Part shown: in pieces, positions 26,531 to 36,360 of the stretch | Layout: every line of letters starts with the position of its first letter | How positions within the stretch are numbered: the first letter of the stretch is position 1 | Assembly (NCBI GenBank): GCA_027717595.1 | Contig: JALLOF010000003.1 | Location: forward strand, 1 to 64,000 | Source of the DNA: Nitrospinae bacterium AH_259_B05_G02_I21 | Lineage (GTDB): Bacteria; JADFOP01 | Length of the DNA: 64,000 nt | Direction of reading: 5' to 3' | Program-made: the position numbers and the translations under genes | Notes under the pieces: generated by a model | Databases searched by the model: none | The model's input: the letters and a program-made list of their open reading frames with translations, nothing else | Told to the model about the DNA's origin: nothing

Positions 26531-27346
26531 ATGAAGAGACGGATTGCCAAACGTAAAACGGTCCTGTTGGTGGTTGCCATTGTTGTGTCGTCCTTAACGG
26601 TCATGTCCTTAGACGTACAGGGGGCCAAAGGGACCACGTGGGTGGAGAGCGTGGTGGTCTCGGCCCTGGCTCCCATCCAGAAGGCCGCGACCCGCACCGC
26701 CCGAAGCCTCGAAGGCATATGGTCCAGCTACATCGATCTCGTCGGGGTGCGTGCTGAGAGCGAAACCCTGAGGCGGGAGCTTCGCACCCTGCAGGTGGAG
26801 AACAACCGCCTTATCGAGCAGAACCTCAAGTTGCATCGACTCCAGAAGCTGCTGGCCGTAAAGCGGGAGGCTCCGGCCTCGATGATGATGGCCAACGTGG
26901 TGGGGCTCGACCCCACCACCTGGTCCAATGTGCTTCTCGTCGACCGGGGCAGCGATGATAAGGTCTCCAAGGAGATGATCGTCGTAAGCGGTGACGGCCT
27001 GGTGGGTCGCGTCATTCGAACCAGCCCACGGGCGAGCAAGGTCTTGCTCTTGACCGACGTCCGCCACGCCGTGGACGCCCTCATCCAGCGCACGAGGGAC
27101 CGGGGCGTGGTGGTGGGCATGAACCGCTCGAGCTGTCTGATGAAGTACATCCCGCTTGAGGCCAAGGTCGAGGTGGGCGACCGGGTCATTTCCTCGGGGC
27201 TGGGAGGCTTGTACCCCAAGGGCTTGATTATTGGGACGATTACCCGCGTGGCCAAAAGCAGCGGCGGCCTCCACCAAGAGGCCATCGTTCGGCCAAGCAC
27301 CGATCTGGAGCGCATCGAAGAGGTCTTCATCAACGCCAAGCGATAG
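26531..27346 (+). CDS. mreC: Rod-shape-determining protein MreC
   Basis: 271 residues. One N-terminal membrane helix (about 10-28) is followed by a coiled coil (about 74-115, SETLRRELRTLQVENNRLIE) and two beta-barrel domains (LVDRGSDDKVSKEMIVVSGD; GDRVISSGLGGLYPKGLIIG). MreC is the periplasmic scaffold that links MreB/MreD to PBP2. Starts 26 bp after mreB. Confidence 0.95.
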   Translation: MKRRIAKRKTVLLVVAIVVSSLTVMSLDVQGAKGTTWVESVVVSALAPIQKAATRTARSLEGIWSSYIDLVGVRAESETLRRELRTLQVENNRLIEQNLKLHRLQKLLAVKREAPASMMMANVVGLDPTTWSNVLLVDRGSDDKVSKEMIVVSGDGLVGRVIRTSPRASKVLLLTDVRHAVDALIQRTRDRGVVVGMNRSSCLMKYIPLEAKVEVGDRVISSGLGGLYPKGLIIGTITRVAKSSGGLHQEAIVRPSTDLERIEEVFINAKR

Positions 27347-27348
27347 CC

Positions 27349-27912
27349 GTGTCCGCCATCTTTATCCTCAACCTCTTTATTGTCTCCTTTCTGTTCCAAT
27401 CGACCCTTGCCCCATACGCCACCGTGGCGAGCGTGCGCCCCGACCTCATCCTCCTGCTGGCCTGCGTGGCGGGGCTCTTCTTCGGGCGCCGAAGGGGGCT
27501 GCTGCTCGGTGCGCTCGCAGGCTTCCTGCAAGACAGCCTCTCCGGGGGGCTCTTTGGGCTCAACATCCTGAGCAAGGCTCTAGTGGGTCTTGCGGCCGGC
27601 GCGCTCCAGCGGAACGTGGGTCTCCACCACCGCCTCCTCCAGGCGCTGTTGGTTGCCGTCCTGACCGCCTTCGACGGCCTGGTGACCATCGTCCTCGTGC
27701 GCCTTTTCTACGGCGGCGAAGCCCTCGTCCTCCCCACGGTGGTTCTACTTGTCTACCAGACCCTCTATAATGTCCTGCTGGCTGTACCCTACTTCGCCGT
27801 CCTGAGCCGGGTGGCTCGCCGCTACCTTCCTTCCGGTGGGTTTGCGGACATCCCTGCCGCCCCGTCGGGCCTGCGCCAGCTCCTCCAGCGGACCCGCTAC
27901 CGGGTCCCATAG
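27349..27912 (+). CDS. mreD: Rod-shape-determining protein MreD
   Basis: 187 residues with five or six membrane helices and the family pattern VRPDLILLLACVAGLFFGRR with a following GFLQDSLSGGLFG loop. Start is GTG, two bases after the mreC stop, so translation is coupled. MreD is an integral membrane part of the elongasome. Confidence 0.9.
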   Translation: MSAIFILNLFIVSFLFQSTLAPYATVASVRPDLILLLACVAGLFFGRRRGLLLGALAGFLQDSLSGGLFGLNILSKALVGLAAGALQRNVGLHHRLLQALLVAVLTAFDGLVTIVLVRLFYGGEALVLPTVVLLVYQTLYNVLLAVPYFAVLSRVARRYLPSGGFADIPAAPSGLRQLLQRTRYRVP

Positions 27913-27929
27913 CAACGGGAGTCGCCTGA

Positions 27930-29780
27930 ATGATCTACCGCACCGCCGGGTCCGCCCAGAGCCCAGGCTTGCGGCCCCGGCTGCTCGGTTTCCTCGCCGT
28001 CGTCGTGTTCATCTTCGTTGCCCTGGTCGTGCGGCTGGCCAACCTCCAGATTGTTCACGGGCCCCACTACCGCTCGCTCTCGGAGAACAACCGCATCCGC
28101 GTCCAGTCGGTCGCGGCTCCCCGAGGCAAGATCTTCGATCGGGACGGCCGGCTCCTTGTCGAGAACCGGCCGGCCTTCAACCTGATGGTGGTCCGTGAGG
28201 ATATGAGAAACCCGGAGAAGACCCTTCAGCGCCTCGGTCGGCTGGTGGTAGTGAATCGGGCGGCAGTCAAGCGGCGCATGGAGCGAGTGTCTCCCTATCG
28301 GCCCGTCCTGATCAGCCGCGACATCCCGCGTGACGCCCTCGCCTTCGTCTCCGAACACAAGCTCGACCTGCCAGGGTTGCGCATCGTCGTCGAGCCCCTT
28401 CGTGAGAACGAGCACGGGGAGATGGCTGCCCACCTGCTCGGCTACTTGGGGGAAATCAACGAAAGCCAGCTAGCTGCCCTCCGGGACAAGGGCTACCAGG
28501 TGGGCGATTTGATCGGCCAGTACGGGGTGGAGCGCCAGTACGAACCCTTGCTGCGGGGTCGAGGCGGCGTCCGCCAGGTCGAGGTGGACGCCCTCGGGCG
28601 GGAGCTTCTGCAGCTCGAGGGCCGACAGCCCAAGCCGGGCTTCGACCTTCTGCTGACCATCGATTTGACGTTCCAACGGTTGGCCGAGGAGCTCATGGCC
28701 GACCACAACGGCGTCATCATCGCGATGGACCCCCGCAACGGGGAGGTGTTGGCATTCGTTTCACGGCCCGCGTTCGACCCCAACCTCTTCGCAAGCGGTA
28801 TCTCGGAGAAGGCGTGGAAGAAGCTGACAGAGAATCCCGACCACCCGATGCAGAACCGGGCCATCCAGGGCCAATATCCCCCGGGAAGCATCTTTAAGAT
28901 TGTCGTGGCCGCCGCCGCATTGGAGGAAGGGACCGTCACGCCCAACGATACCATCACCTGTGCGGGCCACTACGAGTTCGGCGACCGGATTTTTCGTGAT
29001 TGGAAGAAAGAGGGCCATGGGGAGGTCGCCCTCCACAAGGCCCTCGTCGAGAGCTGCGACGTCTATTTCTACCAGATCGGCTACGCGGTGGGCATCGACC
29101 GGTTGGCGGCATATGCCCGTGGCTTTGGTCTGGGAGCGCCGACGGGGATCGGGCTGGAGCATGAAAAGGCCGGGTTGGTGCCGAGCCGGGACTGGAAGCT
29201 GCAGACCAAGGGAAAGCCGTGGCAGCCCGGCGAAACCCTGGGGGTGGCCATCGGCCAAGGCTTCAACCTGGTGACGCCGATGCAGATGGCCGTTATGGTC
29301 AGCGCCATTGCGAACGGCGGCACGCTCCTTAAGCCTCACCTCGTCCGGGAGGTGCGTCGGCCCGACGGGCGGGTCGTGGAGCGTGTCCAGCGGGAAGTGA
29401 CTGGGACCCTGCCGGTCAGCCCCGGCACGTTGGACCTCGTGCGCAGGGCTCTGCGGGGCGTGGTCAACGAGCCGAAGGGCACCGGAGCCAGAGCCCGCCT
29501 GGAGGGGGTGGTGGTTGCGGGCAAGACCGGCACGGCTCAGGTCATCCAACAGCGCCCCGATGAGGACAATGAGACGTTCCAGCAGAAGCTGCCCAAGCAT
29601 CTGCGCGACCACGCCTGGTTTGTGGCCTTCGCTCCGTTCGATAAACCCTCGATCGCCCTGGTAGTGTTTATCGAGAACGCAGGCCGTGGAGGGGCACACT
29701 TCGCCTCACTGGCCAGAAAGCTCATCCGGGCGCACTTGGGTCGCCGTCCCAGGCGCATGGCCGGTACGCACAGGAGGTAG
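27930..29780 (+). CDS. mrdA: Penicillin-binding protein 2 (elongation transpeptidase)
   Basis: 616 residues. An N-terminal membrane helix (about 17-38) is followed by the pedestal domain (VAAPRGKIFDRDGR) and a transpeptidase domain with S320-x-x-K323 (YPPGSIFKI), SCD in VESCDVYFYQIG, and KTGTAQ at K532. It cross-links peptidoglycan during side-wall growth. Lies between mreD and rodA in the normal order. Confidence 0.96.
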   Translation: MIYRTAGSAQSPGLRPRLLGFLAVVVFIFVALVVRLANLQIVHGPHYRSLSENNRIRVQSVAAPRGKIFDRDGRLLVENRPAFNLMVVREDMRNPEKTLQRLGRLVVVNRAAVKRRMERVSPYRPVLISRDIPRDALAFVSEHKLDLPGLRIVVEPLRENEHGEMAAHLLGYLGEINESQLAALRDKGYQVGDLIGQYGVERQYEPLLRGRGGVRQVEVDALGRELLQLEGRQPKPGFDLLLTIDLTFQRLAEELMADHNGVIIAMDPRNGEVLAFVSRPAFDPNLFASGISEKAWKKLTENPDHPMQNRAIQGQYPPGSIFKIVVAAAALEEGTVTPNDTITCAGHYEFGDRIFRDWKKEGHGEVALHKALVESCDVYFYQIGYAVGIDRLAAYARGFGLGAPTGIGLEHEKAGLVPSRDWKLQTKGKPWQPGETLGVAIGQGFNLVTPMQMAVMVSAIANGGTLLKPHLVREVRRPDGRVVERVQREVTGTLPVSPGTLDLVRRALRGVVNEPKGTGARARLEGVVVAGKTGTAQVIQQRPDEDNETFQQKLPKHLRDHAWFVAFAPFDKPSIALVVFIENAGRGGAHFASLARKLIRAHLGRRPRRMAGTHRR

Positions 29781-29783
29781 GCC

Positions 29784-30890
29784 GTGGCGACGGATGTCAG
29801 GCGGTGGTTCCGAGCCCTCGACTGGGGCCTGCTCGGGTTGACCCTCCTGTTGGCCGCCTGCGGGGTGGTGCTCATCTACAGTGCCACCCATGCGAAGGCC
29901 TCTTCGTATATTCAGGCCAGCTACGTCCGACAGCTGTGGTGGTTGCTCGTGGGGGTGATGGCCATGGTGGCGGCCCTGATGGTGGACTACCGTATCATCG
30001 CGCGCTACGCTTACGTCCTCTACGGCGTTGGTATCGCTGCCCTCGTCTACGTCCTGGTCTTCGGACCCGCCGTGGCTGGGGCCAAGCGGTGGTTGATCTT
30101 AGGTCCGGTGCGGTGCCAGCCATCCGAGTTCATGAAGGTGGTCCTGGTCTTAGTCCTGGCTCGGTATACCGCTGATGTCCAGAAAGGCAAGGCTCTATCC
30201 CTTCGCCAGCTCGCGCTCCCCGCCCTGTTGGTGGCAGTTCCGGTAGGTCTTATCGCCAACGAGCCGGACCTCGGCACCGCCACCATGCTTGGGCTCGTAG
30301 CCGGCGGCCTGATTCTGCTGGCGGGGGTGGAGCGTCGGGCGATCCTCATCGTGGCCGTCACTCTGCTGGGGGCGATGCCGTTCGGTTGGACCATGCTGAA
30401 GGGCTACCAGAAGAGCCGCCTCCTGACCCTTCTCGACCCGACCGGCGACCCCTTGGGGGCTGGCTACCACGTCATCCAATCGAAGATTGCCGTCGGGTCG
30501 GGGAGGTTTCTGGGCAAGGGGCTAATGCAGGGAACCCAGGGCCGGCTCAACTTTCTTCCCGCACAGCACACCGACTTTATCTTCAGCGTGCTCGCCGAGG
30601 AGCTCGGATTCATCGGTGCGGTCTTCCTCCTTGCGCTTTTTCTCGGCTTCCTCTTAAAGAGCATTGAGGTGGCCTTCCAGGCCAAGGACCGCCTTGGGGC
30701 CATGACGGCCGCTGGGCTTACCTGGATGCTCGCGCTCTATATCACCTTCAACGTCGGGATGACGGTGGGCCTCTTGCCGGTGGTCGGCATCCCGCTGCCG
30801 CTGGTCAGCTACGGCGGATCCTCCCTGGTCGCAACGATGGTCTCGGTCGGCTTGCTCCTGAACATCAAAATGCGTAAGTTCCCATACTGA
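29784..30890 (+). CDS. rodA: Rod shape-determining SEDS glycosyltransferase RodA
   Basis: 368 residues, about ten membrane helices. SEDS signatures are present: GAKRWLILGPVRCQPSEFMK, NEPDLGTA and PLPLVSYGGSSLVATM. RodA polymerises lipid II into glycan strands together with PBP2, whose gene ends 3 bp upstream. Start codon GTG with AGGAGG-like sequence in the mrdA end. Confidence 0.96.
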   Translation: MATDVRRWFRALDWGLLGLTLLLAACGVVLIYSATHAKASSYIQASYVRQLWWLLVGVMAMVAALMVDYRIIARYAYVLYGVGIAALVYVLVFGPAVAGAKRWLILGPVRCQPSEFMKVVLVLVLARYTADVQKGKALSLRQLALPALLVAVPVGLIANEPDLGTATMLGLVAGGLILLAGVERRAILIVAVTLLGAMPFGWTMLKGYQKSRLLTLLDPTGDPLGAGYHVIQSKIAVGSGRFLGKGLMQGTQGRLNFLPAQHTDFIFSVLAEELGFIGAVFLLALFLGFLLKSIEVAFQAKDRLGAMTAAGLTWMLALYITFNVGMTVGLLPVVGIPLPLVSYGGSSLVATMVSVGLLLNIKMRKFPY

Positions 30891-30900
30891 CCCACCAGAC

Positions 30901-30929
30901 TTGACACAGCCTAGGCCCTGGTCTATTGA
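30901..30929 (+). promoter_or_regulatory. Promoter of the radical SAM-rng unit
   Basis: Perfect TTGACA (30901-30906), 17-bp spacer, TATTGA (30924-30929). It separates this pair from the mre operon and puts the start of the radical SAM frame at 31010, not 30926. Confidence 0.6.
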
Positions 30930-31009
30930 TAAAAGGGTTCCATCAAGGAGCAGCGCACCGCCTGTTCCCCCCCGGACAGGTGTTCGATCCACCGCGGGGA
31001 GGTGTAGTC

Positions 31010-33559
31010 ATGAATCCTTACGACGCCCTGTTGCCATTCGTCCGGCGTCCCTCCCGCTACCTCGGCTGCGAGCTGAACGTCATCCGCAAAGAGCCCCACG
31101 AGGTCGATACCTCCGTGGCCCTGGTCTTTCCCGACAAGTACGAGGTGGGGATGAGCCACCTGGGCCTGCGGATTCTCTACGATATTCTCAACCGTGAGCC
31201 CCGGGTCGCCTGTGAGCGGGTGTTCTGTCCCGACACCGACTACGAGGCGCTCCTGCGCCGCCGGAAGCTCCCCCTGGCCAGCCTGGAGAGCAAGCGGCCT
31301 CTGAGCGCCTTTGACATCGTCGGCTTCTCGCTCCAGTACGAGCTTTGCTACACTAACGTCCTGAACGCCCTTGAGCTGGGCGGCATCCCGCTGCTGAGCG
31401 CCGAGCGAACGCGGCAGGACCCCCTGGTTATCTCCGGGGGGCCGTGCTCGACGAATCCAGAGCCCATAGCCGATTTCCTCGACGCCGTTGTGGTGGGCGA
31501 TGGGGAGGATGTCGTCCTGGATATCCTCTCGGTTTACCAAGGCTGGAAGGACTCGGGCTCCGGGCGTAACGCCCTTCTTGAGGCGCTCGCGCAGGTCCAA
31601 GGCATCTACGTCCCGGCGTTCTACGAGCCGGCCTACCACGCGGACGGCTCCATCCGCGAGGTCAAACCGCTCAAAGAGGGTGTGGGGCCGGTGGTGAAAC
31701 GGGACGTCATGAACCTTGAGCGCGCGGCCTATCCCACCCGGCCGGTCGTCCCGTTTGCAGAGATAGTCCATGACCGCATCGTCCTCGAGACGGGTCGGGG
31801 CTGCATATGGAAGTGCCGTTTCTGCCAAGCCGGCTCCATCGACTGGCCGGTTAGGGAGCGGTCCATCGACACCTTGGTGCGCCAAGCTCTCGAGAGCCTC
31901 GCCGCGAGCGGCTACGACGAGCTCAGCCTGGCCAATCTCTCTATCGGGGATTATTCAGACCTCCACGGGCTTGTGTTCGCGATCATGGATCGCCTTGCCG
32001 GCGACCGTGTCTCGGTGAGCCTTCCGTCGCTTAGGCCCGGTACCCTGTCGCCGGCGATTATCAGTGAGATTCAGCGTGTCCGAAGGACCGGCTTCACCAT
32101 CGTTCCCGAGGCCGGCAGCCAGCGACTCCGGCGCCTCATACGGAAGGTGCCGACCAACGACGACATCTTCCGGTCCGTGGAGGAGATAATCGGCGCAGGG
32201 TGGGAGAGCCTGAAGCTCTATTTCATGATCGGCCTGCCGACCGAGACAGAGGACGATTTAGAAGAGCTCACGGACCTCTGCAACGAGGTCCTCCGCCGGG
32301 CCCGGGCCCTGGGCCGGGTCAAGCAGATCGCCATCTCGGCGAGCCCCTTTGTCCCGAAGCCCGCGACCCCATACCAGTGGTGTGGGCAGGATCCGTTTGA
32401 GACCATACGCGAGAAGCAGGCCTTTCTCGCCGGCCGTCTTCGCCAGCGGGCCTTTCGCCTCCGTCGTCAGGACCCCGAGATGAGCTTCCTCGAGGCCGTC
32501 TTCTCACGAGGCGACCGGCGGCTCGGCTCTGTGGTTCGGGAAGCCCACCGGCGAGGGTGCACGTTTGACGGCTGGGGCGAGCACTTCTCGTACCCCAGAT
32601 GGTTGGAAGCTTTCGAGGCCGTGGGCCTGGACCCCACCTGGTACGCCAATCGGACCATCCCCCTGGATGAGAACCTGCCCTGGGCTCATATACACATGGG
32701 CTACAATCCGCAGTTCCTGAAGCAGGAGTACCGCCACACGGTTGGGGCACCGCTGGTGGAGCCCGGTGAGGAGCGGGCCGAGACGCCCAAGGTCACGATT
32801 CCGCGGGCAAAGAGGCCCGTGGCCACCCGCCCCCGCGCGCGGCGCGAGCCCCCTCCGCGTTCGGTCCAGCGCCTCAGGGTCCGCTTCGCCAAGGAAGGGC
32901 TCCTTCGGTTCCTCTCCCACTTGGAGGTGGCCCGGGCCATCAAGCGGGCGGTTCGGCGGGCGGAGCTACCGGTTGCATACTCCCAGGGCTTCAACCCCCA
33001 GCCTCGGATCTCCTTCGGGCCGGCGCTGGCCGTAGGTGTGGCGAGCCAGTGGGAGATATTCGATATGGAGCTCATCAAGCTCGTCAGGCCTTCCCATGGT
33101 CTCGAGCGTCTTCGGGCCACGCTGCCCGAGGGGCTGCGGGTCATCGAGGTGGCCGAGGTGCCGCTCAAGGCCCCACCCCCGGACGAGGCCGTCTCAGCGC
33201 AGACCTTCCGGGTCTCTGGTCGGGCCTCTGCGTTCGCACCATCGAATGGCGAGCCCGCCCGCCACGCCCACCAGCGACGGCTGGATGCCCTGCTTTCCCA
33301 GGAGTCCATCCCCTACGTGAGGCGCAGGGGCCGTCGCACCGTGGAGCTTGACCTGCGCCCCTTCATCGTGGAGGCTCGGGTGGTGGATGCCGAGGATGAT
33401 TGGCTCATGGTCGAATTCGACCTGCCCTTTAGCCGGGCGGGGAGCGCCAGGCCCCACGAGTTCATGGAGGTCTGCTACGGGCTTGAAGGTGAAGCCATCG
33501 GCGCGTTGCACATCGAGAAGGTGGCGGTGACGTGGCGGACGGGTGAGGAGCGTAGCTGA
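31010..33559 (+). CDS. Radical SAM protein fused to DUF2344 (TIGR03960/TIGR03936 type)
   Basis: 849 residues from an ATG with GGGGAGG 8 nt upstream. The order is a B12-binding-like region (about 30-190), a radical SAM core with C265-x3-C269-x2-C272 (GCIWKCRFCQAG) and GLPTETEDDLEEL, an Arg/Pro linker (about 600-625), and DUF2344 (about 625-840; VRFAKEGLLRFLSHLEVARA). The family is widespread and often adjacent to RNase E/G; its reaction is not established. An RNA-modification role has been suggested from this gene linkage only. rng follows 2 bp later. Confidence 0.92.
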   Translation: MNPYDALLPFVRRPSRYLGCELNVIRKEPHEVDTSVALVFPDKYEVGMSHLGLRILYDILNREPRVACERVFCPDTDYEALLRRRKLPLASLESKRPLSAFDIVGFSLQYELCYTNVLNALELGGIPLLSAERTRQDPLVISGGPCSTNPEPIADFLDAVVVGDGEDVVLDILSVYQGWKDSGSGRNALLEALAQVQGIYVPAFYEPAYHADGSIREVKPLKEGVGPVVKRDVMNLERAAYPTRPVVPFAEIVHDRIVLETGRGCIWKCRFCQAGSIDWPVRERSIDTLVRQALESLAASGYDELSLANLSIGDYSDLHGLVFAIMDRLAGDRVSVSLPSLRPGTLSPAIISEIQRVRRTGFTIVPEAGSQRLRRLIRKVPTNDDIFRSVEEIIGAGWESLKLYFMIGLPTETEDDLEELTDLCNEVLRRARALGRVKQIAISASPFVPKPATPYQWCGQDPFETIREKQAFLAGRLRQRAFRLRRQDPEMSFLEAVFSRGDRRLGSVVREAHRRGCTFDGWGEHFSYPRWLEAFEAVGLDPTWYANRTIPLDENLPWAHIHMGYNPQFLKQEYRHTVGAPLVEPGEERAETPKVTIPRAKRPVATRPRARREPPPRSVQRLRVRFAKEGLLRFLSHLEVARAIKRAVRRAELPVAYSQGFNPQPRISFGPALAVGVASQWEIFDMELIKLVRPSHGLERLRATLPEGLRVIEVAEVPLKAPPPDEAVSAQTFRVSGRASAFAPSNGEPARHAHQRRLDALLSQESIPYVRRRGRRTVELDLRPFIVEARVVDAEDDWLMVEFDLPFSRAGSARPHEFMEVCYGLEGEAIGALHIEKVAVTWRTGEERS

Positions 33560-33561
33560 AA

Positions 33562-35097
33562 ATGCAGATTATCGTGAACGCCGATGAGCACGAAACCCGC
33601 ATCGCCCTTCATGAGAAGGACGTGGTGACGGAGCTCTATATCGAGCGCCACTCGGAGCTGGGCATTGTAGGCAACATCTACAAGGGCCGAGTCCTCAAGG
33701 TTCTTCCAGGTATGCAGGCGGCTTTCGTCGGCATCGGCCTGGAGAAGGCTGGGTTCCTCTATGTGGCGGACGTGGACGTCCAGGAAGTCCATTACGGATA
33801 TGAGTCGATCTTCACCCCGGAGGCCGAAGGGGGTGACGCGCCGAGCCCGGTGCTGGCCGTAGAGCCCCACGAGCACGATCTCTCGTCGCCCAGCTACCCC
33901 ATCGAGGACCTCCTCCAGGAAGGTCAAGACCTACTCGTCCAGGCGGCGAAGGATCCCATTGGGACCAAAGGCGCCAGGCTGACGACATTCGTCACCCTCC
34001 CTGGGCGCCACCTCGTCTTTATGCCCCACTCGACCAATGTCGGGATTTCGAGGCGCATCGAGGATGAGGCCGAGCGCGAGCGGCTGCGCGAGCTCATCGA
34101 AGCCATGAAAGGACAGGATGAGGGCTACATAGTCCGGACCGTGGCGGTGGGGATGGACCCGCCGGCCTTTCGGGCCGACATGATTTTTCTCAATAAGCTC
34201 TGGGGGACCATCAATGAGCGCTTTGAGGCGGCCCAGGCTCCCTCCCTCATCCACCACGATTTGAGCCTGGTGCTGCGCATCATCCGGGACCTGTTCACCG
34301 ACGAGGTCAGCCGTCTCGTCATCGACAGCCCGCAGGAGTACCACGAAGCCTTGGAGTTCGTCCGCACCTTCTTGCCCCACCTCAAGGACCGCTTGGACCT
34401 CTATCATGGGGCCGAACCCATCTTCGACCATTACGGGATCGAGATGGAGGTGAGCCGGGCGTTGGGCCGGCGGGTCTGGCTGAAGAGCGGGGGCTACATC
34501 GTCATCGACCACACCGAGGCGCTCGTGGTCGTCGATGTCAATACGGGCAAGTACGTCGGCAAGCACGACCCCGAAGATACGATCCTAAAGACCAACCTCG
34601 AGGCGCTCAAGGAGATCGTCTACCAGCTCAGGCTCCGCAACATGGGTGGCATCATCATCATAGACTTCATAGACATGGAGCGCGAGGAGAGCCGCGAGCG
34701 TGTCCTCGCCGCCCTCGAGCAGGCGCTCAAAACCGACCGCTCGCGGACCCACATCGTGGGCATGAGCGAGCTGGGACTGGTCCAGATGACGCGCAAGCGG
34801 ACCCGCGAGAGCCTCGCCCACACGCTCTGCGAGCCGTGCAGCTACTGCGAGGGCAAGGGGCTCATCAAGAGCGCCAGCACGGTCTGCTACGAGATGTTCC
34901 GGGAGATCGACCGCCTCGCCACCAAGCCCCTGCCGGGGCGCAAGCTCATCGTCACCGTCCACCCCAGCGTGGCCGAGCTCCTCTTCAACGAGGAGGCGGC
35001 GTCGCTCGAGCACTTGGAGAAGTCCCTGGGCAAGCGCGTCGTGATCAAGCCCGATGCCAGCATCCACCAAGAGCAGTTCGATCTTCTTACCATGTGA
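33562..35097 (+). CDS. rng: Ribonuclease G
   Basis: 511 residues. The S1 domain is near the N-terminus (GNIYKGRVLKVLPGMQAAFV), metal-binding residues are D325 (VVDVNTGKYVG) and D368 (IIIDFIDME), and a zinc-link follows (C423-C426-C429, CEPCSYCEGKG). It cleaves 5'-monophosphorylated RNA in rRNA maturation and mRNA decay. The long RNase E tail is absent, so RNase G is the better name. Co-transcribed with the radical SAM gene and ended by a strong terminator. Confidence 0.95.
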   Translation: MQIIVNADEHETRIALHEKDVVTELYIERHSELGIVGNIYKGRVLKVLPGMQAAFVGIGLEKAGFLYVADVDVQEVHYGYESIFTPEAEGGDAPSPVLAVEPHEHDLSSPSYPIEDLLQEGQDLLVQAAKDPIGTKGARLTTFVTLPGRHLVFMPHSTNVGISRRIEDEAERERLRELIEAMKGQDEGYIVRTVAVGMDPPAFRADMIFLNKLWGTINERFEAAQAPSLIHHDLSLVLRIIRDLFTDEVSRLVIDSPQEYHEALEFVRTFLPHLKDRLDLYHGAEPIFDHYGIEMEVSRALGRRVWLKSGGYIVIDHTEALVVVDVNTGKYVGKHDPEDTILKTNLEALKEIVYQLRLRNMGGIIIIDFIDMEREESRERVLAALEQALKTDRSRTHIVGMSELGLVQMTRKRTRESLAHTLCEPCSYCEGKGLIKSASTVCYEMFREIDRLATKPLPGRKLIVTVHPSVAELLFNEEAASLEHLEKSLGKRVVIKPDASIHQEQFDLLTM

Positions 35098-35124
35098 GCG
35101 GCGGGTTTAGTCCCTGCCATGCAA

Positions 35125-35165
35125 AAGGCCGATGGGAGGTCATCCCATCGGCCTTGAGTTTTTCC
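35125..35165. terminator. Bidirectional terminator between rng and moeB
   Basis: A perfect 13-bp stem, AAGGCCGATGGGA (35125-35137) with TCCCATCGGCCTT (35143-35155), loop GGTCA, then GAGTTTTT on the plus strand and a CTTTTGC run on the minus strand. It serves the two convergent genes. Confidence 0.85.
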
Positions 35166-35181
35166 GTATACGGCTGGCCGA

Positions 35182-36360
35182 CTAGTTGCCGTCGGATGCC
35201 GTGTCGGCGCAGAAGTCCTCGTAGTCGATGAACTCCGTTATGGTGGGGCTGTCCCCGCAGACGGGGCAGTTTGGGTCGCGTTGGAGCTTGAACTCGCGGA
35301 AGGTCGTCGTGAGCGCGTCGTAGGTGATGAGACGGCCTGCCAGGCTATCGCCCTGGCCGATGATGAACTTGAGCGTCTCGACGGCCTGGAGCAGCCCGAC
35401 TACACCCGGTAGCACGCCCAGCACGCCGGCGTCGGCGCACGAGGGGGCGAGGTCCAGCGGGGTCGGGTTCGGGTAGAGGCACCGGTAGCACGGCCCGTTG
35501 TATGGGTGAAAGAGGGTGACCTGTCCCTCGAAGCGAAAAACCGAGCCGTGGATGTTGGGCTTGCCCGTCCAGACACTGGCGTCGTTGATCAGGTACCTCG
35601 TCGGGAAGTTGTCCGTGCCGTCTACAATGATGTCGTAGGGCTCGATGATATCAAGGATGTTGGCGCTGGTGAGCTGCTCCTGGTAGGTGCGGACCTCGGC
35701 CAAGGGGTTGATCTCGTTGAGGGTCGCCTTGGCGGACTCGGTCTTGGGGATCCCGATGGATGAGGTGTTGTAGAGGATCTGGCGCTGAAGGTTGCTTAGG
35801 TCCACGACATCGTTGTCAACGATGCCGATGGTTCCAACGCCGGCGGCCACCAGGTAGATGGACGAGGGGCACCCCAGCCCTCCGGCGCCGATGACCAGCA
35901 CGCTGCTTTCAAGGATTTTGGTCTGCCCGGCGATACCCACCTCGGGAATCCGAATCTGGCGGCTGTAGCGCTCCGTCTCGACATCGGAGAGGACCCGGGG
36001 CTTCATAACGGGGTAGTCGAGCTCCCGCCAGCGTGTGAACCCTCCGGACATGCTGACGACGTTCGAGTAGCCCATATCGTGCAGGGTCTTGGCGGCCATG
36101 GCGCTGCGGACACCCCCGCCGCAGTAGACGATCAGGGGCTTGTCCCTCTCCGGCAGGGTCTTCTCCACCCGAATCTCCAGGAACCCGCGGGGGATGAAAT
36201 GGGCGTCCTCGATGTGACCCTCGTCCCACTCGTTTTGCTCCCGGACGTCGAGAAGCGCCCAGGGCTCACCCGCCTTCAGCCGCTCGAGGACCTCCTCGGG
36301 CGTTATCTCTTTGATCTGGCCCTTCACCGCTTTGATGAGATCCTGAAACGTTGCGCTCAT
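35182..36360 (-). CDS. moeB: Rhodanese-MoeB/ThiF fusion adenylyltransferase
   Basis: 392 residues. An N-terminal rhodanese domain (about 15-120) carries the persulfide cysteine C80 (VYCGGGVRS). A ThiF/MoeB E1-like domain follows: VLVIGAGGLGCPSSIYLV (154-171), DNDVVDLSNLQRQ, and zinc cysteines in CYRCLYP and CPVCGD. It adenylates the C-terminus of MoaD/ThiS-type carriers and can supply the sulfur itself. The rhodanese domain is at the N-terminus, opposite to eukaryotic MOCS3. No moaD or thiS is adjacent, so molybdopterin, thiamine or cysteine synthesis cannot be chosen between. Confidence 0.9.
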   Translation of the reverse strand: MSATFQDLIKAVKGQIKEITPEEVLERLKAGEPWALLDVREQNEWDEGHIEDAHFIPRGFLEIRVEKTLPERDKPLIVYCGGGVRSAMAAKTLHDMGYSNVVSMSGGFTRWRELDYPVMKPRVLSDVETERYSRQIRIPEVGIAGQTKILESSVLVIGAGGLGCPSSIYLVAAGVGTIGIVDNDVVDLSNLQRQILYNTSSIGIPKTESAKATLNEINPLAEVRTYQEQLTSANILDIIEPYDIIVDGTDNFPTRYLINDASVWTGKPNIHGSVFRFEGQVTLFHPYNGPCYRCLYPNPTPLDLAPSCADAGVLGVLPGVVGLLQAVETLKFIIGQGDSLAGRLITYDALTTTFREFKLQRDPNCPVCGDSPTITEFIDYEDFCADTASDGN

